From NCBI GenBank assembly GCA_963677085.2, contig CAXXFH010000004.1, positions 3,410,001 to 3,474,000 of the forward strand: a stretch of 64,000 nucleotides of DNA, in the 5' to 3' direction. Positions within the stretch are counted from its first letter, which is position 1, and the number at the start of each line of letters is the position of its first letter. The notes beneath the pieces were generated by a model that was not told the DNA's origin, did no database searches, and saw only the letters and a program-made list of their open reading frames with translations. Positions 1 through 8,702 of the stretch are shown here, piece by piece. The position numbers and the translations under genes were made by a program. The DNA comes from G963677085 sp963677085 (lineage in GTDB: Bacteria > Planctomycetota > Planctomycetia > Pirellulales > Thermoguttaceae).

Positions 1-1530
1 GGCGTTGGTCATCAGCGATTTGCGGCCGTAGATGTGGTCGACCATGTCGCGCAGGGAGACCACCGCCGAGAAGTCGACGATTCCCGGGCCAGGGCAAATC
101 GCCGGAGTGGCTTCCGGGTCGATGCCATTCTTGCGCAAAGCCCCGCCGGCCAGGTCGTGGCAAATACACGACTTCTGCAACACACTTTCGCGCTGCGAGG
201 CGGTAGTTTCTTCGCCCATCGCCTGCAACTTTCGCTTCTGATACTCGCGCGAGGCAACACAAATAGGCGTCGAGGTGAACTCCGTGTTGAACAGCTTGCA
301 GTAGCCGCGCAGGCACGGTGCGCCGGGATGCCCCTGTTCGATCCGCTGCCGCCGCTTCTCTTCGCTGGCCGAGTAGCGCAGGTTCCAGAAAGGGTGGCCG
401 AAGGGAGAGCTATTGCTGAGCAAAACTTCTTCGTCCGAGCAGGCGTTGACGAGCTTTTTGAGGTGTTCGTCGTCGACGCTGGTGGCCTCGGGTACGAGCA
501 GGAAAGGTGTTCCCCAGCCCGTGCCGTCGACTCCGTAGTGTTCCAGCAAGAAACGATCTTCTGCCGCGGTGCCGATGCCTCCTTGCACGGTGACTCGCAT
601 TTCAGGCATTGTGTCGGGCACAAGCCGACCGGCCTTTTTGAGCGCCTTTCGGTAAATAACGGCCAACTGTGCCTGAAGCTTCTCGCGGTTTCTGCAGAAC
701 TCGTCGAGGATTGGGCCCATCAAGAGGCCTTGAGTGGGAAACGCGTGGCCACCGCAATTCAAGCCCGACTCAATCCGGAATTCCGAAACCCACAGGCCGC
801 GTTTGGCGAGGAACTTGCCTTGGATCACGGCCGAGCGGTAATCGCTTACCTTGAGGACGATTTGCTTGGGAAGCTTGCCGGAGGCGTCGGGAAAGAAGCC
901 GTCGAAGCTCGCGGCATAACCGTAGAGCCGAGGATTCATGCCGGCCGAGAGCACCAGTGCCGAGCATACGTGGCTCTCGGCGAAACCGCGCAAGGCGGCG
1001 CTGGCATCGGAAGTCGTCGGCTCGCATTCGACCCCGTCGCGGTACTTGCGGCGATCGGCGGCAGCCATAATGTTCACGTCGATTCGGCCCGGCACCACAC
1101 GCTCGCGCAACTGCTGCTGGCGTTCGGCTTTTTCGGCTGGCGACGTTGTCTCGCACATGTCTTCGTAGAGATGCCGCAGGGCGGAGCATTCGGGCAACAT
1201 CTCGAAGTAGGTGGTAATCTCGCTGCCCGGCTCAAACGGCGAGGCCTTGAGTCGCTCGACCTGCTGTGCGACGAGACGGTCGACGAGGTCGAGATAGGCC
1301 GTGATCCGCGCGGCACGGAAATCGGGATGTTCGTCGGTGATCGGTTCGTAGGGTTCCGTCGCCCGGGCGCAGTGGAACTGACGCATCTGCTCGATCAGCA
1401 CGTCGTCGACCAGGGAAATCACCGAGGAGATGCCATATCGGGCGACGTGAAGCGGTGTATCAATCGTGAACCCAGTACCCATTACCGGGATATGAAATGT
1501 ATGGGGGTACGACGGGGTGAAGTCTTCCAT
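1..1530 (-). CDS. Large conserved protein of unknown function, possible nitronate monooxygenase-like barrel (3' end outside window)
   Basis: An open frame runs leftward from an ATG at 1530 to the window edge without a stop, giving 510 codons. The start is supported by GAGG about nine bases upstream on the minus strand. The protein begins MEDFTPSYPHTFHIPVMGTG and has no signal peptide or membrane helix in the visible part. Around residues 325-375 it has a glycine-rich stretch (VTVQGGIGTAAEDRFL, then GTGWGTPFLLVPEAT) that resembles the FMN-phosphate-binding end of nitronate monooxygenase (2-nitropropane dioxygenase) barrels; this likeness is inferred by eye. Several cysteines lie late in the visible part (APCLRGYCK, KSCICHDL). 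A long frame on the opposite strand is a shadow. The frame itself is secure, the function is not. Confidence 0.75.
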   Translation of the reverse strand, partial: MEDFTPSYPHTFHIPVMGTGFTIDTPLHVARYGISSVISLVDDVLIEQMRQFHCARATEPYEPITDEHPDFRAARITAYLDLVDRLVAQQVERLKASPFEPGSEITTYFEMLPECSALRHLYEDMCETTSPAEKAERQQQLRERVVPGRIDVNIMAAADRRKYRDGVECEPTTSDASAALRGFAESHVCSALVLSAGMNPRLYGYAASFDGFFPDASGKLPKQIVLKVSDYRSAVIQGKFLAKRGLWVSEFRIESGLNCGGHAFPTQGLLMGPILDEFCRNREKLQAQLAVIYRKALKKAGRLVPDTMPEMRVTVQGGIGTAAEDRFLLEHYGVDGTGWGTPFLLVPEATSVDDEHLKKLVNACSDEEVLLSNSSPFGHPFWNLRYSASEEKRRQRIEQGHPGAPCLRGYCKLFNTEFTSTPICVASREYQKRKLQAMGEETTASQRESVLQKSCICHDLAGGALRKNGIDPEATPAICPGPGIVDFSAVVSLRDMVDHIYGRKSLMTNA

Positions 1531-2036
1531 GCTACGCATCCTCTTACGCCTGTCTCCAGTGGACGAAAAGGGGAGTAAATCGAAGTGGCGAGTCGTCCAC
1601 AAAAACGCCAGTGTCGGGTTGATTCGCACCCCCCAGAAATGCTGCGTGGGTGCGTAAGCCCTGTTCATTCCGCCGGACGTCACGTCTTATGCGCCCGGGG
1701 CGACCCCCGACAGCATCCATTGTTCTGGCCAATGCACTGCTGTCAACGGCGTTCCCCGGTGGTCGTGCCACAAGACTCGAGTATTACGCGACTTTTACAC
1801 GAACAACCGTTAACCCATGCCCAGTGGCTACATTCCAGCGGCTTGTCGTACGCGCCACGGTCGGGTTGGGTGCCAGCAAACCGCCCGCGACGCCGCGGCC
1901 TCCGGCCGGTGTTGTTGATACTTGCATATTCATTGAACGGTTGGAAGGCCAAACGCCTCGAAACCGGGCTCCCGACGGTCACCCTCCGCTCGTTCAATAG
2001 GCAAGGCTACACCGCGCAAAATTACACCGTGCAAGA
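1531..2036. other. Intergenic stretch, no gene seen
   Basis: About 500 bases between the start of the first gene and the end of the HEAT-repeat gene, both read leftward. Short frames on both strands translate to Arg/Pro/Cys-rich sequence with no recognisable fold and no ribosome binding site, so none is called. The promoter of the first gene should lie here but no clear box was found. Confidence 0.5.
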
Positions 2037-2810
2037 CTACAGCCGGCCGGGAACGTTGAAGTGGACGTCCGAGTGTTGCGACTCGCCCTGGATGGCTTTG
2101 ATTGCTTCTTCGGCAGCCTGCTTCACCATGAAGTCGCCTTGTTGTGCGATTCGCTGAAGGGCCGGCATGGCCGCTTTGGCTTGGGGACCCATGCGGCCGA
2201 GGGCGTCGACGGCTTCGACACGAACGTTGGCATCGGAATCGTCCAGGGCGGCCGACAACGCGGCAACCACGTCGCGCTGGCCATTTCCCAGCGTACTCAA
2301 CGCACGAACGGCAGCCGCCCGCACCCGTTCGTCCTTGTCGTTCAACGCGGCCGTTAGGGCGGGCACGGCCTTGTCGGGCGACTTGCGGGCGACGCGACCC
2401 AGGGCCTCGGCCGCTGCGTCACGATGGGGCCAACGGGTGTCTTGCAGGGCAGCACACAACGCTGGCACGGCACGGTGAGCCTTCGACGACATGCCGGCCA
2501 ATGCCCGAGAAGCGGAGAGACGCGCATCGGGGCTGCCGCCCTTGACGATTACGATCAATTCGTCGACCGTGTCCTTGCCGTCCTTGGCGTAGTTGATCAA
2601 CGCGTCGACGGCCTTGCTGCGGACCGCAGAATCGCGGTGGCAGATCAGCTTGAGCCACTCGCTGGGCATCTTGTCAGTGTAGACCTGGGCACGCTTCTCC
2701 CAAGCTTCCTGTTTTTTCGTCGGCTTGTTCACCACAGCCGCCGGACGGCAACCAACGCCCAAAAGCAAAACCACAGATACAACTACAACGGCCGCGCAAA
2801 ACCGCATCAT
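2037..2810 (-). CDS. Exported HEAT-repeat protein, possible lipoprotein
   Basis: A 257-residue protein starting MMRFCAAVVVVSVVLLLGVG and then Cys. This is a signal peptide with a lipobox-like end, although the residue expected to be Leu at -3 is not. The ATG at 2810 is preferred over a longer frame because AGGAGAG lies eight bases upstream and the signal peptide begins exactly there. From about residue 60 to 240 it is built of roughly six HEAT/PBS-lyase-like repeats with the pattern DxxVRxxAxxALGxxG and AVPAL. Such repeats form a helical solenoid that binds other proteins. No catalytic motif is seen. It resembles the larger HEAT protein at 35.3 kb in repeat type but is shorter. The partner is unknown. 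Confidence 0.85.
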   Translation of the reverse strand: MMRFCAAVVVVSVVLLLGVGCRPAAVVNKPTKKQEAWEKRAQVYTDKMPSEWLKLICHRDSAVRSKAVDALINYAKDGKDTVDELIVIVKGGSPDARLSASRALAGMSSKAHRAVPALCAALQDTRWPHRDAAAEALGRVARKSPDKAVPALTAALNDKDERVRAAAVRALSTLGNGQRDVVAALSAALDDSDANVRVEAVDALGRMGPQAKAAMPALQRIAQQGDFMVKQAAEEAIKAIQGESQHSDVHFNVPGRL

Positions 2811-3145
2811 TGAATGTCTCTCCTCTGGTGTTCCGGCGCCAGGGGGCGAAGCGAATGGGGGAGAAGAAGCTGTAATTATGGGGCGAAACGGCTTGAATTT
2901 CAACCGCTTCCGGCGATCCGGAGGAATCCCACATAGTCGGAGTTTGTGGTCTACCCCTCCCTGGCTCCTACGCTGAAGCGTGGGAACCAGGGATGAAGGC
3001 GGCAGTGTGAGACTCTAACCCGTGGTTTTCAAAGGTCTTCCGTTCTGGGACCTTGACGCTGGCTGGCGAAACCTTTCAAATCTAGGATTGGTTTCAATGG
3101 CTTTCGGACGGTCCGAAGGGTAATGTGCCATTTTTAGTGCAGAAA
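2811..3145. other. Intergenic stretch with one hairpin repeat
   Basis: The divergent gap between the HEAT gene and purH. Positions 2959-2992 form a hairpin (CCCTGGCTCC ... GGGAACCAGGG) of the same type found near 24.7, 32.5, 43.3 and 52.1 kb. No gene is visible. The right-hand end runs into the leader element described at 3142-3206. Confidence 0.5.
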
Positions 3146-3206
3146 CCGAGGTCGCCGTGAAGCACGGCCCCCCCGGCGAATTGGCAAGTTATCTATCGGT
3201 CCGCCT
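3142..3206 (+). promoter_or_regulatory. Conserved leader element, copy 1 (upstream of purH)
   Basis: A stretch of about 65 bases ending 39 bases before the purH ATG closely matches a stretch before the 1340-residue gene at 18748-18810. Shared blocks include GAAGCACGG, then CGGC.AAT.GGC.AGTTAT and T.TCGGTC. Most differences are transitions, and the two downstream genes are unrelated. A structured RNA, a shared operator and a dispersed repeat are all possible. Confidence 0.5.
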
Positions 3207-3245
3207 TGAGAAGTGTCGTAGGTTTGGCCCTGGAAAGGAAGCATC

Positions 3246-4814
3246 ATGCAGTCGCCCCCCATCAAACGTGCCCTCATCAGTGTTAGCGACAAATTGGGGC
3301 TCACCGGCTTTGCGCGAGGGTTGGTCAGCGCCGGCGTAGAAATCTACAGCACTGGCGGCACCCGCAAACACCTGGAAAGCGAAGGCATTGCCGTTCGCGA
3401 TGTAGCCGACTACACGGGCTTTCCCGAGATGATGGACGGGCGACTGAAGACCTTGCACCCGGCCGTCCACGGCGGCATCCTCTGTCGCCACGACAACCCA
3501 GACGATCTGAAATCGCTGGCAGAACATGGCATCGTAACCTTCGAGCTGGTGGTGGTGAACCTCTACCCGTTCGAGACGACCGTCGCCCGAGAGGGGGTCA
3601 GCATCGACGAGGCCATCGAGCAAATCGACATCGGCGGCCCCACGATGGTCCGAGCGGCCGCGAAGAACCACGCCTTCACGACAATCGCCACTGATCCGGC
3701 ACAATACTCGTCGATTCTTAGCGAAGTCCAGCAGAACGGTTTCACGTCGCTGGGAACGCGGTGTCGCTTGGCGGGTGAGGCCTTTGCCCATACAGCCAAA
3801 TACGACCGGGCCATCGCCGACTTTTTCGCTGGGAAAACGGCCAAAGGGCCCTTCCCCGGGACGATTACCGTGAGCATGTCGCGCAAGTCGGTGCTCCGCT
3901 ACGGCGAGAACCCGCACCAGCAAGCGGCCGTTTACAGCACGCCCGGCGGTGACACGGCTAATGTGGTTTCGGCCCAACAGTTGCACGGCAAGGAACTGTC
4001 GTACAACAACCTGTTGGACCTCGACAGTGCACTGGCCATTGTGCGCAGCTTTGAACAACCGGCTGCGTCGGTCATCAAGCACAACAATCCGTGCGGCGCG
4101 GCTGTTGCCGACACGCTGGCCGAAGCCCTGCGCAAGGGCATGCAAGGTGATCCGCTCAGCGCGTTTGGTTCGGTGCTGGGACTCAACCGTGTGGTCGATG
4201 CCGACACGGCCGAAGTGCTCGCCCAGCCGGGCCTGTTTATCGAGGCCATCGTCGCGCCGGACTTCGATGACGCCGCCCTGGAAATCCTCACCACGAAGCC
4301 CAAGTGGCGCAACAATGTCCGCCTGCTGAAGGTGGGCGATGTGCAGCCGGCCCCGGCCCACTGGGTCTTTCGCTGTGTCGACGGTGGTGTGCTCATGCAA
4401 GAGGCCGACGTACTGGCCGACCCCGAGGATGTTTGGCAAATGGTTACCGAAACCCAGCCGGACGAGGCCCTCATGGCCGACTTGCGATTCGCTTGGCAGA
4501 TGGTTCGCCATGTGAAGAGCAACGCTATCGTGCTCTGCAAGGACGAAATGTTGCTTGGTGCCGGCGCTGGCCAGATGAGCCGCGTCGACTCGGTCGAGAT
4601 TTCCATCAAGAAGGCCGGCGACCGCGTGCAAGGCTCGGTGCTGGGATCCGACGCTTTCTTCCCGTTCCCCGACTCGATCGAAGCCGCGGCGGCTGCCGGT
4701 GTGAAGGCCGTCGTTCAGCCGGGCGGATCGAAACGCGACCAGGAAGTGATCGACGCCTGCAATCGCCACGGCCTACCCATGGTCTTCACTGGTCGGCGAC
4801 ACTTCAAGCACTAG
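3246..4814 (+). CDS. purH: Bifunctional AICAR formyltransferase / IMP cyclohydrolase
   Basis: This enzyme carries out the last two steps of de novo purine synthesis in the cytoplasm. It formylates AICAR with 10-formyl-tetrahydrofolate and then closes the ring to IMP. The 522-residue length is normal for PurH. The N-terminal MGS-like cyclohydrolase domain covers about residues 1-150, with ALISVSDK and YSTGGT near the start and DGRVKTLHP-type sequence (here DGRLKTLHP) typical of the family. The AICARFT domain follows, with KHNNPCGAA, the block expected to carry its catalytic Lys-His pair. The ATG at 3246 follows AAAGGAAG at about seven bases. A conserved leader element lies upstream. trpC follows 169 bases later, separated by hairpins, so cotranscription is uncertain. 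Confidence 0.97.
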   Translation: MQSPPIKRALISVSDKLGLTGFARGLVSAGVEIYSTGGTRKHLESEGIAVRDVADYTGFPEMMDGRLKTLHPAVHGGILCRHDNPDDLKSLAEHGIVTFELVVVNLYPFETTVAREGVSIDEAIEQIDIGGPTMVRAAAKNHAFTTIATDPAQYSSILSEVQQNGFTSLGTRCRLAGEAFAHTAKYDRAIADFFAGKTAKGPFPGTITVSMSRKSVLRYGENPHQQAAVYSTPGGDTANVVSAQQLHGKELSYNNLLDLDSALAIVRSFEQPAASVIKHNNPCGAAVADTLAEALRKGMQGDPLSAFGSVLGLNRVVDADTAEVLAQPGLFIEAIVAPDFDDAALEILTTKPKWRNNVRLLKVGDVQPAPAHWVFRCVDGGVLMQEADVLADPEDVWQMVTETQPDEALMADLRFAWQMVRHVKSNAIVLCKDEMLLGAGAGQMSRVDSVEISIKKAGDRVQGSVLGSDAFFPFPDSIEAAAAAGVKAVVQPGGSKRDQEVIDACNRHGLPMVFTGRRHFKH

Positions 4815-4851
4815 ACGGCAAGACCGCTCCCGTTGGTCGCTTGCTTTAAAG
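4815..4851 (+). terminator. Hairpin after purH, possible weak terminator
   Basis: Just after the purH stop, GCAAGACC pairs with GGTCGCTTGC apart from a two-base bulge, followed by TTTAAAG. The T-run is short, so termination would be weak. Confidence 0.35.
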
Positions 4852-4892
4852 AGATTATCTCAATCCTGGCGGCTAATGGCATAGCTTTGCGT

Positions 4893-4960
4893 GTGTGCCA
4901 CTGGCTCTGCCAGTGAGGACACGTCAATGGCCAAAGGCACTGGCAGAGCCAGTGGCACAC
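4893..4960. repeat. Inverted repeat, GTGCCACTGGCTCTGCCAGTG type
   Basis: GTGTGCCACTGGCTCTGCC at 4893 is mirrored by its complement ending at 4960, and each arm is itself partly palindromic. The same element occurs at 57326-57390. It lies between purH and trpC and produces a false N-terminal extension if trpC is started too early. Confidence 0.75.
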
Positions 4961-4983
4961 AACTCCAGGAAAGCGCGACTACG

Positions 4984-5781
4984 ATGCCCACCATTCTGGA
5001 AAAGATTGTTGCCACCAAACGTGAGGAAGTTACGCAGGCAAAAAACGTACGACCGGAGGCTGCGTTGCGCCGCGAGGCAGAGGCCGCTTGTCCGGTGCGC
5101 GACTTCTTCGGCGCGCTAACCGCCGACGGTCCCATCCGGTTGATCGCCGAAGTGAAAAAGGCCAGCCCCAGCAAGGGCGTGATTCGCGAGGATTTTCGGC
5201 CCGTCGAGATTGCCAAGATTTATGAGCAACACGGGGCCAGTTGCCTCAGCGTGCTGACCGACGAGCCCTATTTCCAAGGCAGCCTGCAATACCTGCGCGA
5301 GGTGCGAGCCGCGGTCAATTTACCCGTATTGCGGAAGGATTTCATCATCGATCCGTACCAGGTACTCGAAGCCCGGGTGGCCGGGGCCGACGCCGTGTTG
5401 CTGATCGCCGAATGTCTGGACGACACGCTGCTCGGTTGTCTGCACGACGAGATTGTCGCCTGGGGGATGACACCGTTGGTCGAACTGTACGAGCCGGATA
5501 ACCTTCCGCGCGTGTTGGACGTGGGTGCCCGGCTGATTGGGATCAACAACCGCGACCTGCGCACCTTCACGACCGACCTGGAACACACACTCCGCATGCG
5601 CGAGAAGATTCCCGCCGACCGGGCCGTGGTGGGCGAAAGCGGAATCCGCACGCGGGCCGACGTTGAGCGTCTGGAAGCGGCCGGCGTCAGCGCCATGCTG
5701 GTTGGCGAGTCGCTGATGGCCAACCCCGACATTGGTGCCGCGGTCGATGCGTTGCTGGGAAAAGGGACGAGGGATTTCTGA
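4984..5781 (+). CDS. trpC: Indole-3-glycerol phosphate synthase
   Basis: This enzyme closes the indole ring in tryptophan synthesis, turning carboxyphenylamino-deoxyribulose phosphate into indole-3-glycerol phosphate with loss of CO2 and water. The 265-residue protein starts MPTILEKIVATKREEV, the standard beginning of the family. A longer upstream frame would read through the inverted repeat, so it is rejected. Family hallmarks are IAEVKKASPSKG (residues 54-65, active-site Lys), VLRKDFIIDPYQ (second active-site Lys), IGINNRDL and VGESGI. It is a stand-alone monofunctional form; no other trp gene is in the window. It converges on mutY 77 bases downstream. Confidence 0.96.
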   Translation: MPTILEKIVATKREEVTQAKNVRPEAALRREAEAACPVRDFFGALTADGPIRLIAEVKKASPSKGVIREDFRPVEIAKIYEQHGASCLSVLTDEPYFQGSLQYLREVRAAVNLPVLRKDFIIDPYQVLEARVAGADAVLLIAECLDDTLLGCLHDEIVAWGMTPLVELYEPDNLPRVLDVGARLIGINNRDLRTFTTDLEHTLRMREKIPADRAVVGESGIRTRADVERLEAAGVSAMLVGESLMANPDIGAAVDALLGKGTRDF

Positions 5782-5858
5782 TTGATGATTTGGGGTTTAT
5801 GATTTGTGATGTAGCCGCTCGCGGCTTCGCCCGTCAGGCTTCCTCCCGCTTTCTGCTC

Positions 5859-7019
5859 TCAGTTTTCCGCTTTTCCAAACAGCTTTGCCAGCTTGCGGCC
5901 CGTGGTGCTCAACGGGTAGTCGTCGAGCTCGGCCGGACGTAGCCATTTCATCTCGGTCGAATCGCTCGCGCCATTGAGGTGTGCCCCGTCGACATGTGCC
6001 ACGTACTGGGCCTCGAAGCAGTCGAGCGTAATGCGGTATCGGGTGACGCCGTGTTTGAGCGTCTTGACGCGATTGCCCAACGCCACCTCGACACCGGTAA
6101 GCTGTCGCACGGCTTCGACGATCTCGCGGCGCAGCGGCGCGTCCGCATCGGGCGACGAGGTAACCGCCACGCGGGGAAAATCCCACAGCCCGGCCCAACG
6201 TTGGCCCTCCGGACAACGCCTTAGCAGCAATCGACCACGACGACGCACCACGACGGCCACCTCGTAAACCTCCTCGAAGGCCGGCCTGGGTTTTGGTGCG
6301 GGAATCACCTTTTCGAGACCCTGCCGATGAGCGGCACACAACGAAGCCACCGGGCAAGCCGTGCAGCGTGGCGTGTGGTTTCGGCAGACCTCGCTGCCCA
6401 ATTCCATCAATGCCTGATTGAACGTGCCGACGTCGCGCTGCGGCAACACAGCTTCGGCCATCGCCCAAAGCAGGCGTTGCCCCTCGGCCGACATGGTTTG
6501 GCCGCGGAAGGCCAGAAGTCGGGCGAAGAGCCTGAGGGTGTTGGCTTCGAGGATCGGCTGCCGCTGCCCGAACGCGATCGACAAAATGGCCCCGGCCGTG
6601 TAGCGTCCAATGCCCGGCAGGCGGCGCACCGACTCGACGTTGTCGGGAAACCGGCCGTCGTGTTGTTCGACAATCACCTGGGCTGCTCGGTGCAACTGCC
6701 TTGCCCGACGGTAGTAGCCCAACCCTTCCCACAGTCGAAGCACCTGTTGTTCGTCGGTCGAGGCCAACGTTGCCACGTCGGGAAACGCCGCCATGAAACG
6801 CTCGAAGTAGCCCTTGACCGTCTCCACCTGCGTTTGCTGAAGCATGATCTCGCTAAGCCACACAGAGTAGGCGTCGGCCGAACGGCGCCAGGGCAGATCG
6901 CGAGCATGGCGACCGTACCACGTCCGCAACCGACGGCGAAACACGGCCATCCAACGAGCGTCGGGCAGTATGTCGGGTGAGGGAGAATCGCTGGGCGAAG
7001 AGGAAGAACGTCGTGGCAT
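5859..7019 (-). CDS. mutY: Adenine DNA glycosylase with Glu in place of the usual catalytic Asp
   Basis: MutY removes adenine mispaired with 8-oxoguanine. The 386-residue protein has the HhH-GPD core (about residues 35-230), with catalytic Glu in WLSEIMLQQTQV (E57) and the helix-hairpin-helix LPGIGRYTAGAIL. The [4Fe-4S] cysteines are C212-x6-C219-x2-C222-x5-C228. The NUDIX-like C-terminal domain that reads 8-oxoG runs from about 245 to 380 and begins EEVYEVAVVVRRRGRLLLRR. One oddity: where bacterial MutY has PILDGNVKR with the catalytic Asp (D138 in E. coli, D144 in Geobacillus), this protein has PILEANTLR, so Glu158 replaces Asp. Everything else looks intact. No clear ribosome binding site precedes the ATG at 7019. 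A later Met at residue 24 is an alternative start. Confidence 0.93.
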   Translation of the reverse strand: MPRRSSSSPSDSPSPDILPDARWMAVFRRRLRTWYGRHARDLPWRRSADAYSVWLSEIMLQQTQVETVKGYFERFMAAFPDVATLASTDEQQVLRLWEGLGYYRRARQLHRAAQVIVEQHDGRFPDNVESVRRLPGIGRYTAGAILSIAFGQRQPILEANTLRLFARLLAFRGQTMSAEGQRLLWAMAEAVLPQRDVGTFNQALMELGSEVCRNHTPRCTACPVASLCAAHRQGLEKVIPAPKPRPAFEEVYEVAVVVRRRGRLLLRRCPEGQRWAGLWDFPRVAVTSSPDADAPLRREIVEAVRQLTGVEVALGNRVKTLKHGVTRYRITLDCFEAQYVAHVDGAHLNGASDSTEMKWLRPAELDDYPLSTTGRKLAKLFGKAEN

Positions 7020-7092
7020 CGGGGGAGTAGTTGGTGGTTGAATTCTCGCGACCGGTGGTCGCGGCTTTGCACGTCTCTCGTCCTGACGCCTT

Positions 7093-8388
7093 CTACGGCA
7101 ACGGGATGTTCTTCAGTTCGTAGTCGAACTTCGTATCCACGATCACCCCGGGCGTTTTGTAGACAAATTTCATCTTCGCTGGCGGCTCGTCGAGCACGAA
7201 CAGATAGGCTACGCCCACTTCGTTCTCCGTTTGGCGAGTGGTTTCCATCGTGTCGAAATCGACGCGTTTGCCGTCGGCCATTTCGAGATAGGCCGGGTTC
7301 TCGAAGACCCAACCCTGATACGACTCCAACGCCTGACCGGCCCGATCGAAGCGAGCGAGCATCCGAACTTCCCAGAGTTGGTTGTTGCGGCGGACCTGTT
7401 GCAGGGTTACCGTCACGCCGGCCACGCGTTTTTCGACATCCTTGGCATCGATCAGGTTGTCGAACTTAAACGTCTCGATCTTGCCGGGAATCATTGCGTG
7501 GATCGTGCCTTGCAGACTGGCGATTTCGGTGGCACTGCGTGGCGGCAACTCGAAGGGCAAGATCAGGTTCGAGGCCGCACGGTTGCTGCTGGTGGGCACT
7601 TCGAGTTCGGCCTGAACGTTTTCCACCGGCAACGGGTTGCCCTGCTGGTCGACGGCCTTCACCTCGGCCAAACGTTGCCGAAGGCTGATCGGGCTGACCC
7701 GCGGTTCCCAGATGATTTCGAGGTTCAAACGCAGGGTGCCCAACTCATGACGCCTCAGGTCGCGTTGGGCCTGAATGACAGTCGGCTCGATGCGAAACGG
7801 TCCGCTATAGGCTACCCGGCCGGTGTGTGGCGTCAGTTGGCTACCGATAGCGTTCCCGTTTACTGCGGCCACTAGGTGCAGCGCCTTCTCCTCGCCGAAC
7901 GGATAGATCGTCAGCCCGGCCTTTTGAAGCGTTTCATCGAGCGCTTGCCAAAACGGGGTCTTTGAGAATCGCAGCGAGAATATTGGGTTCGTCGCCTGCT
8001 GGCCAAATTGAGGCCGGTGATCAATCAGTTTGTTGCCCGACTGCTTCTCGAACTCGGCAAGGATATCCAACAGGGGCATGTTTTGCGCATCGAGCGTGAT
8101 TTGCGATGCCTGGGTGGAAGTCTCGGCCGCTTGCTGCTGAAGCTTCTGACGCACCCGGCCCAAGCGTTCACGGACCTCGGCCGAAGTCCGCACCGTGTCA
8201 GGCGGCAATAGGTCGAGTATCTTGGGCCCCATTTCAATGAGTTTCGCTTCAGCCTCGTTGCGCTCGTCGAGAGTGCGCGCGTCGAGTTGGCGAACCGCTC
8301 GGCGTACGTCGATTTGAAGATCCTCGTCGACCGCGGTCGTGGTTTGACCAACGACCACGCCAATCAGCAGCAATACGGAACCCAACAT
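7093..8388 (-). CDS. Exported planctomycete protein of unknown function
   Basis: A 431-residue protein starting MLGSVLLLIGVVVGQTTTAV, a signal peptide. The ATG at 8388 has GGAGAG eight bases upstream and is preferred over a longer frame that adds 51 residues of low plausibility. Residues 20-100 are charged and helical (RRAVRQLDARTLDERNEAEA). Residues about 100-180 (LPLLDILAEFE-like segment, then the short region around KTPFWQALDETLQKAGL) look like the secretin N-terminal type of small alpha/beta domain found in many exported planctomycete proteins. The rest is beta-rich without a known motif. It lies 73 bases upstream of mutY on the same strand, so the two may share a transcript, but no functional link is evident. 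Confidence 0.8.
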   Translation of the reverse strand: MLGSVLLLIGVVVGQTTTAVDEDLQIDVRRAVRQLDARTLDERNEAEAKLIEMGPKILDLLPPDTVRTSAEVRERLGRVRQKLQQQAAETSTQASQITLDAQNMPLLDILAEFEKQSGNKLIDHRPQFGQQATNPIFSLRFSKTPFWQALDETLQKAGLTIYPFGEEKALHLVAAVNGNAIGSQLTPHTGRVAYSGPFRIEPTVIQAQRDLRRHELGTLRLNLEIIWEPRVSPISLRQRLAEVKAVDQQGNPLPVENVQAELEVPTSSNRAASNLILPFELPPRSATEIASLQGTIHAMIPGKIETFKFDNLIDAKDVEKRVAGVTVTLQQVRRNNQLWEVRMLARFDRAGQALESYQGWVFENPAYLEMADGKRVDFDTMETTRQTENEVGVAYLFVLDEPPAKMKFVYKTPGVIVDTKFDYELKNIPLP

Positions 8389-8702
8389 GGCGTATCTCTC
8401 CGACGGTTTTTTGATTTTCCGTTTCGCACCCCATTCGGCGGGGAATTTCCCCATTTCTGGCCCGATTGACGTATCATTCGACTCCAACTTGCCTGGAAAA
8501 ATGGGCTCATCTGCCGTGAACGGAAGTTTGCGGGTTGGCACCTCTTCGGAAAGTCCCGAACCCTATTCCGATATTGTAGGTTCCCCGGGAAGTAACGGCA
8601 ATCGTTGCGCGGACGGTGCCCGCCTTCCTGCCGGTGATGTACTAGAATTGAATTGATTCCCGTAAATATGCCGCTGACTGCATTTGAACGATTGGAAAGT
8701 TT
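8389..8702. other. Divergent intergenic region, nothing recognised
   Basis: About 310 bases between two divergently read exported-protein genes. It must hold both promoters, but no convincing -35/-10 pair, hairpin or small gene was found. Confidence 0.45.

Noticed and set aside
34..1578. A 514-codon open frame on the plus strand
   Set aside because: It lies opposite a better frame on the minus strand that has a ribosome binding site and family-like motifs; its translation has no coherent fold.
3189..4769. A 526-codon open frame opposite purH
   Set aside because: It is the mirror of purH, which is certain from its domains. Such antisense frames come from the codon bias.
7040..7066. GGTCGC-containing small hairpins (also near 4831, 9964, 26750 and 46366) as further copies of the 103-bp element
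   Set aside because: They share only a GCGACC / GGTCGC stem or the short GTTGGTCG string, not the ordered set of hairpins, so they are not counted as copies.
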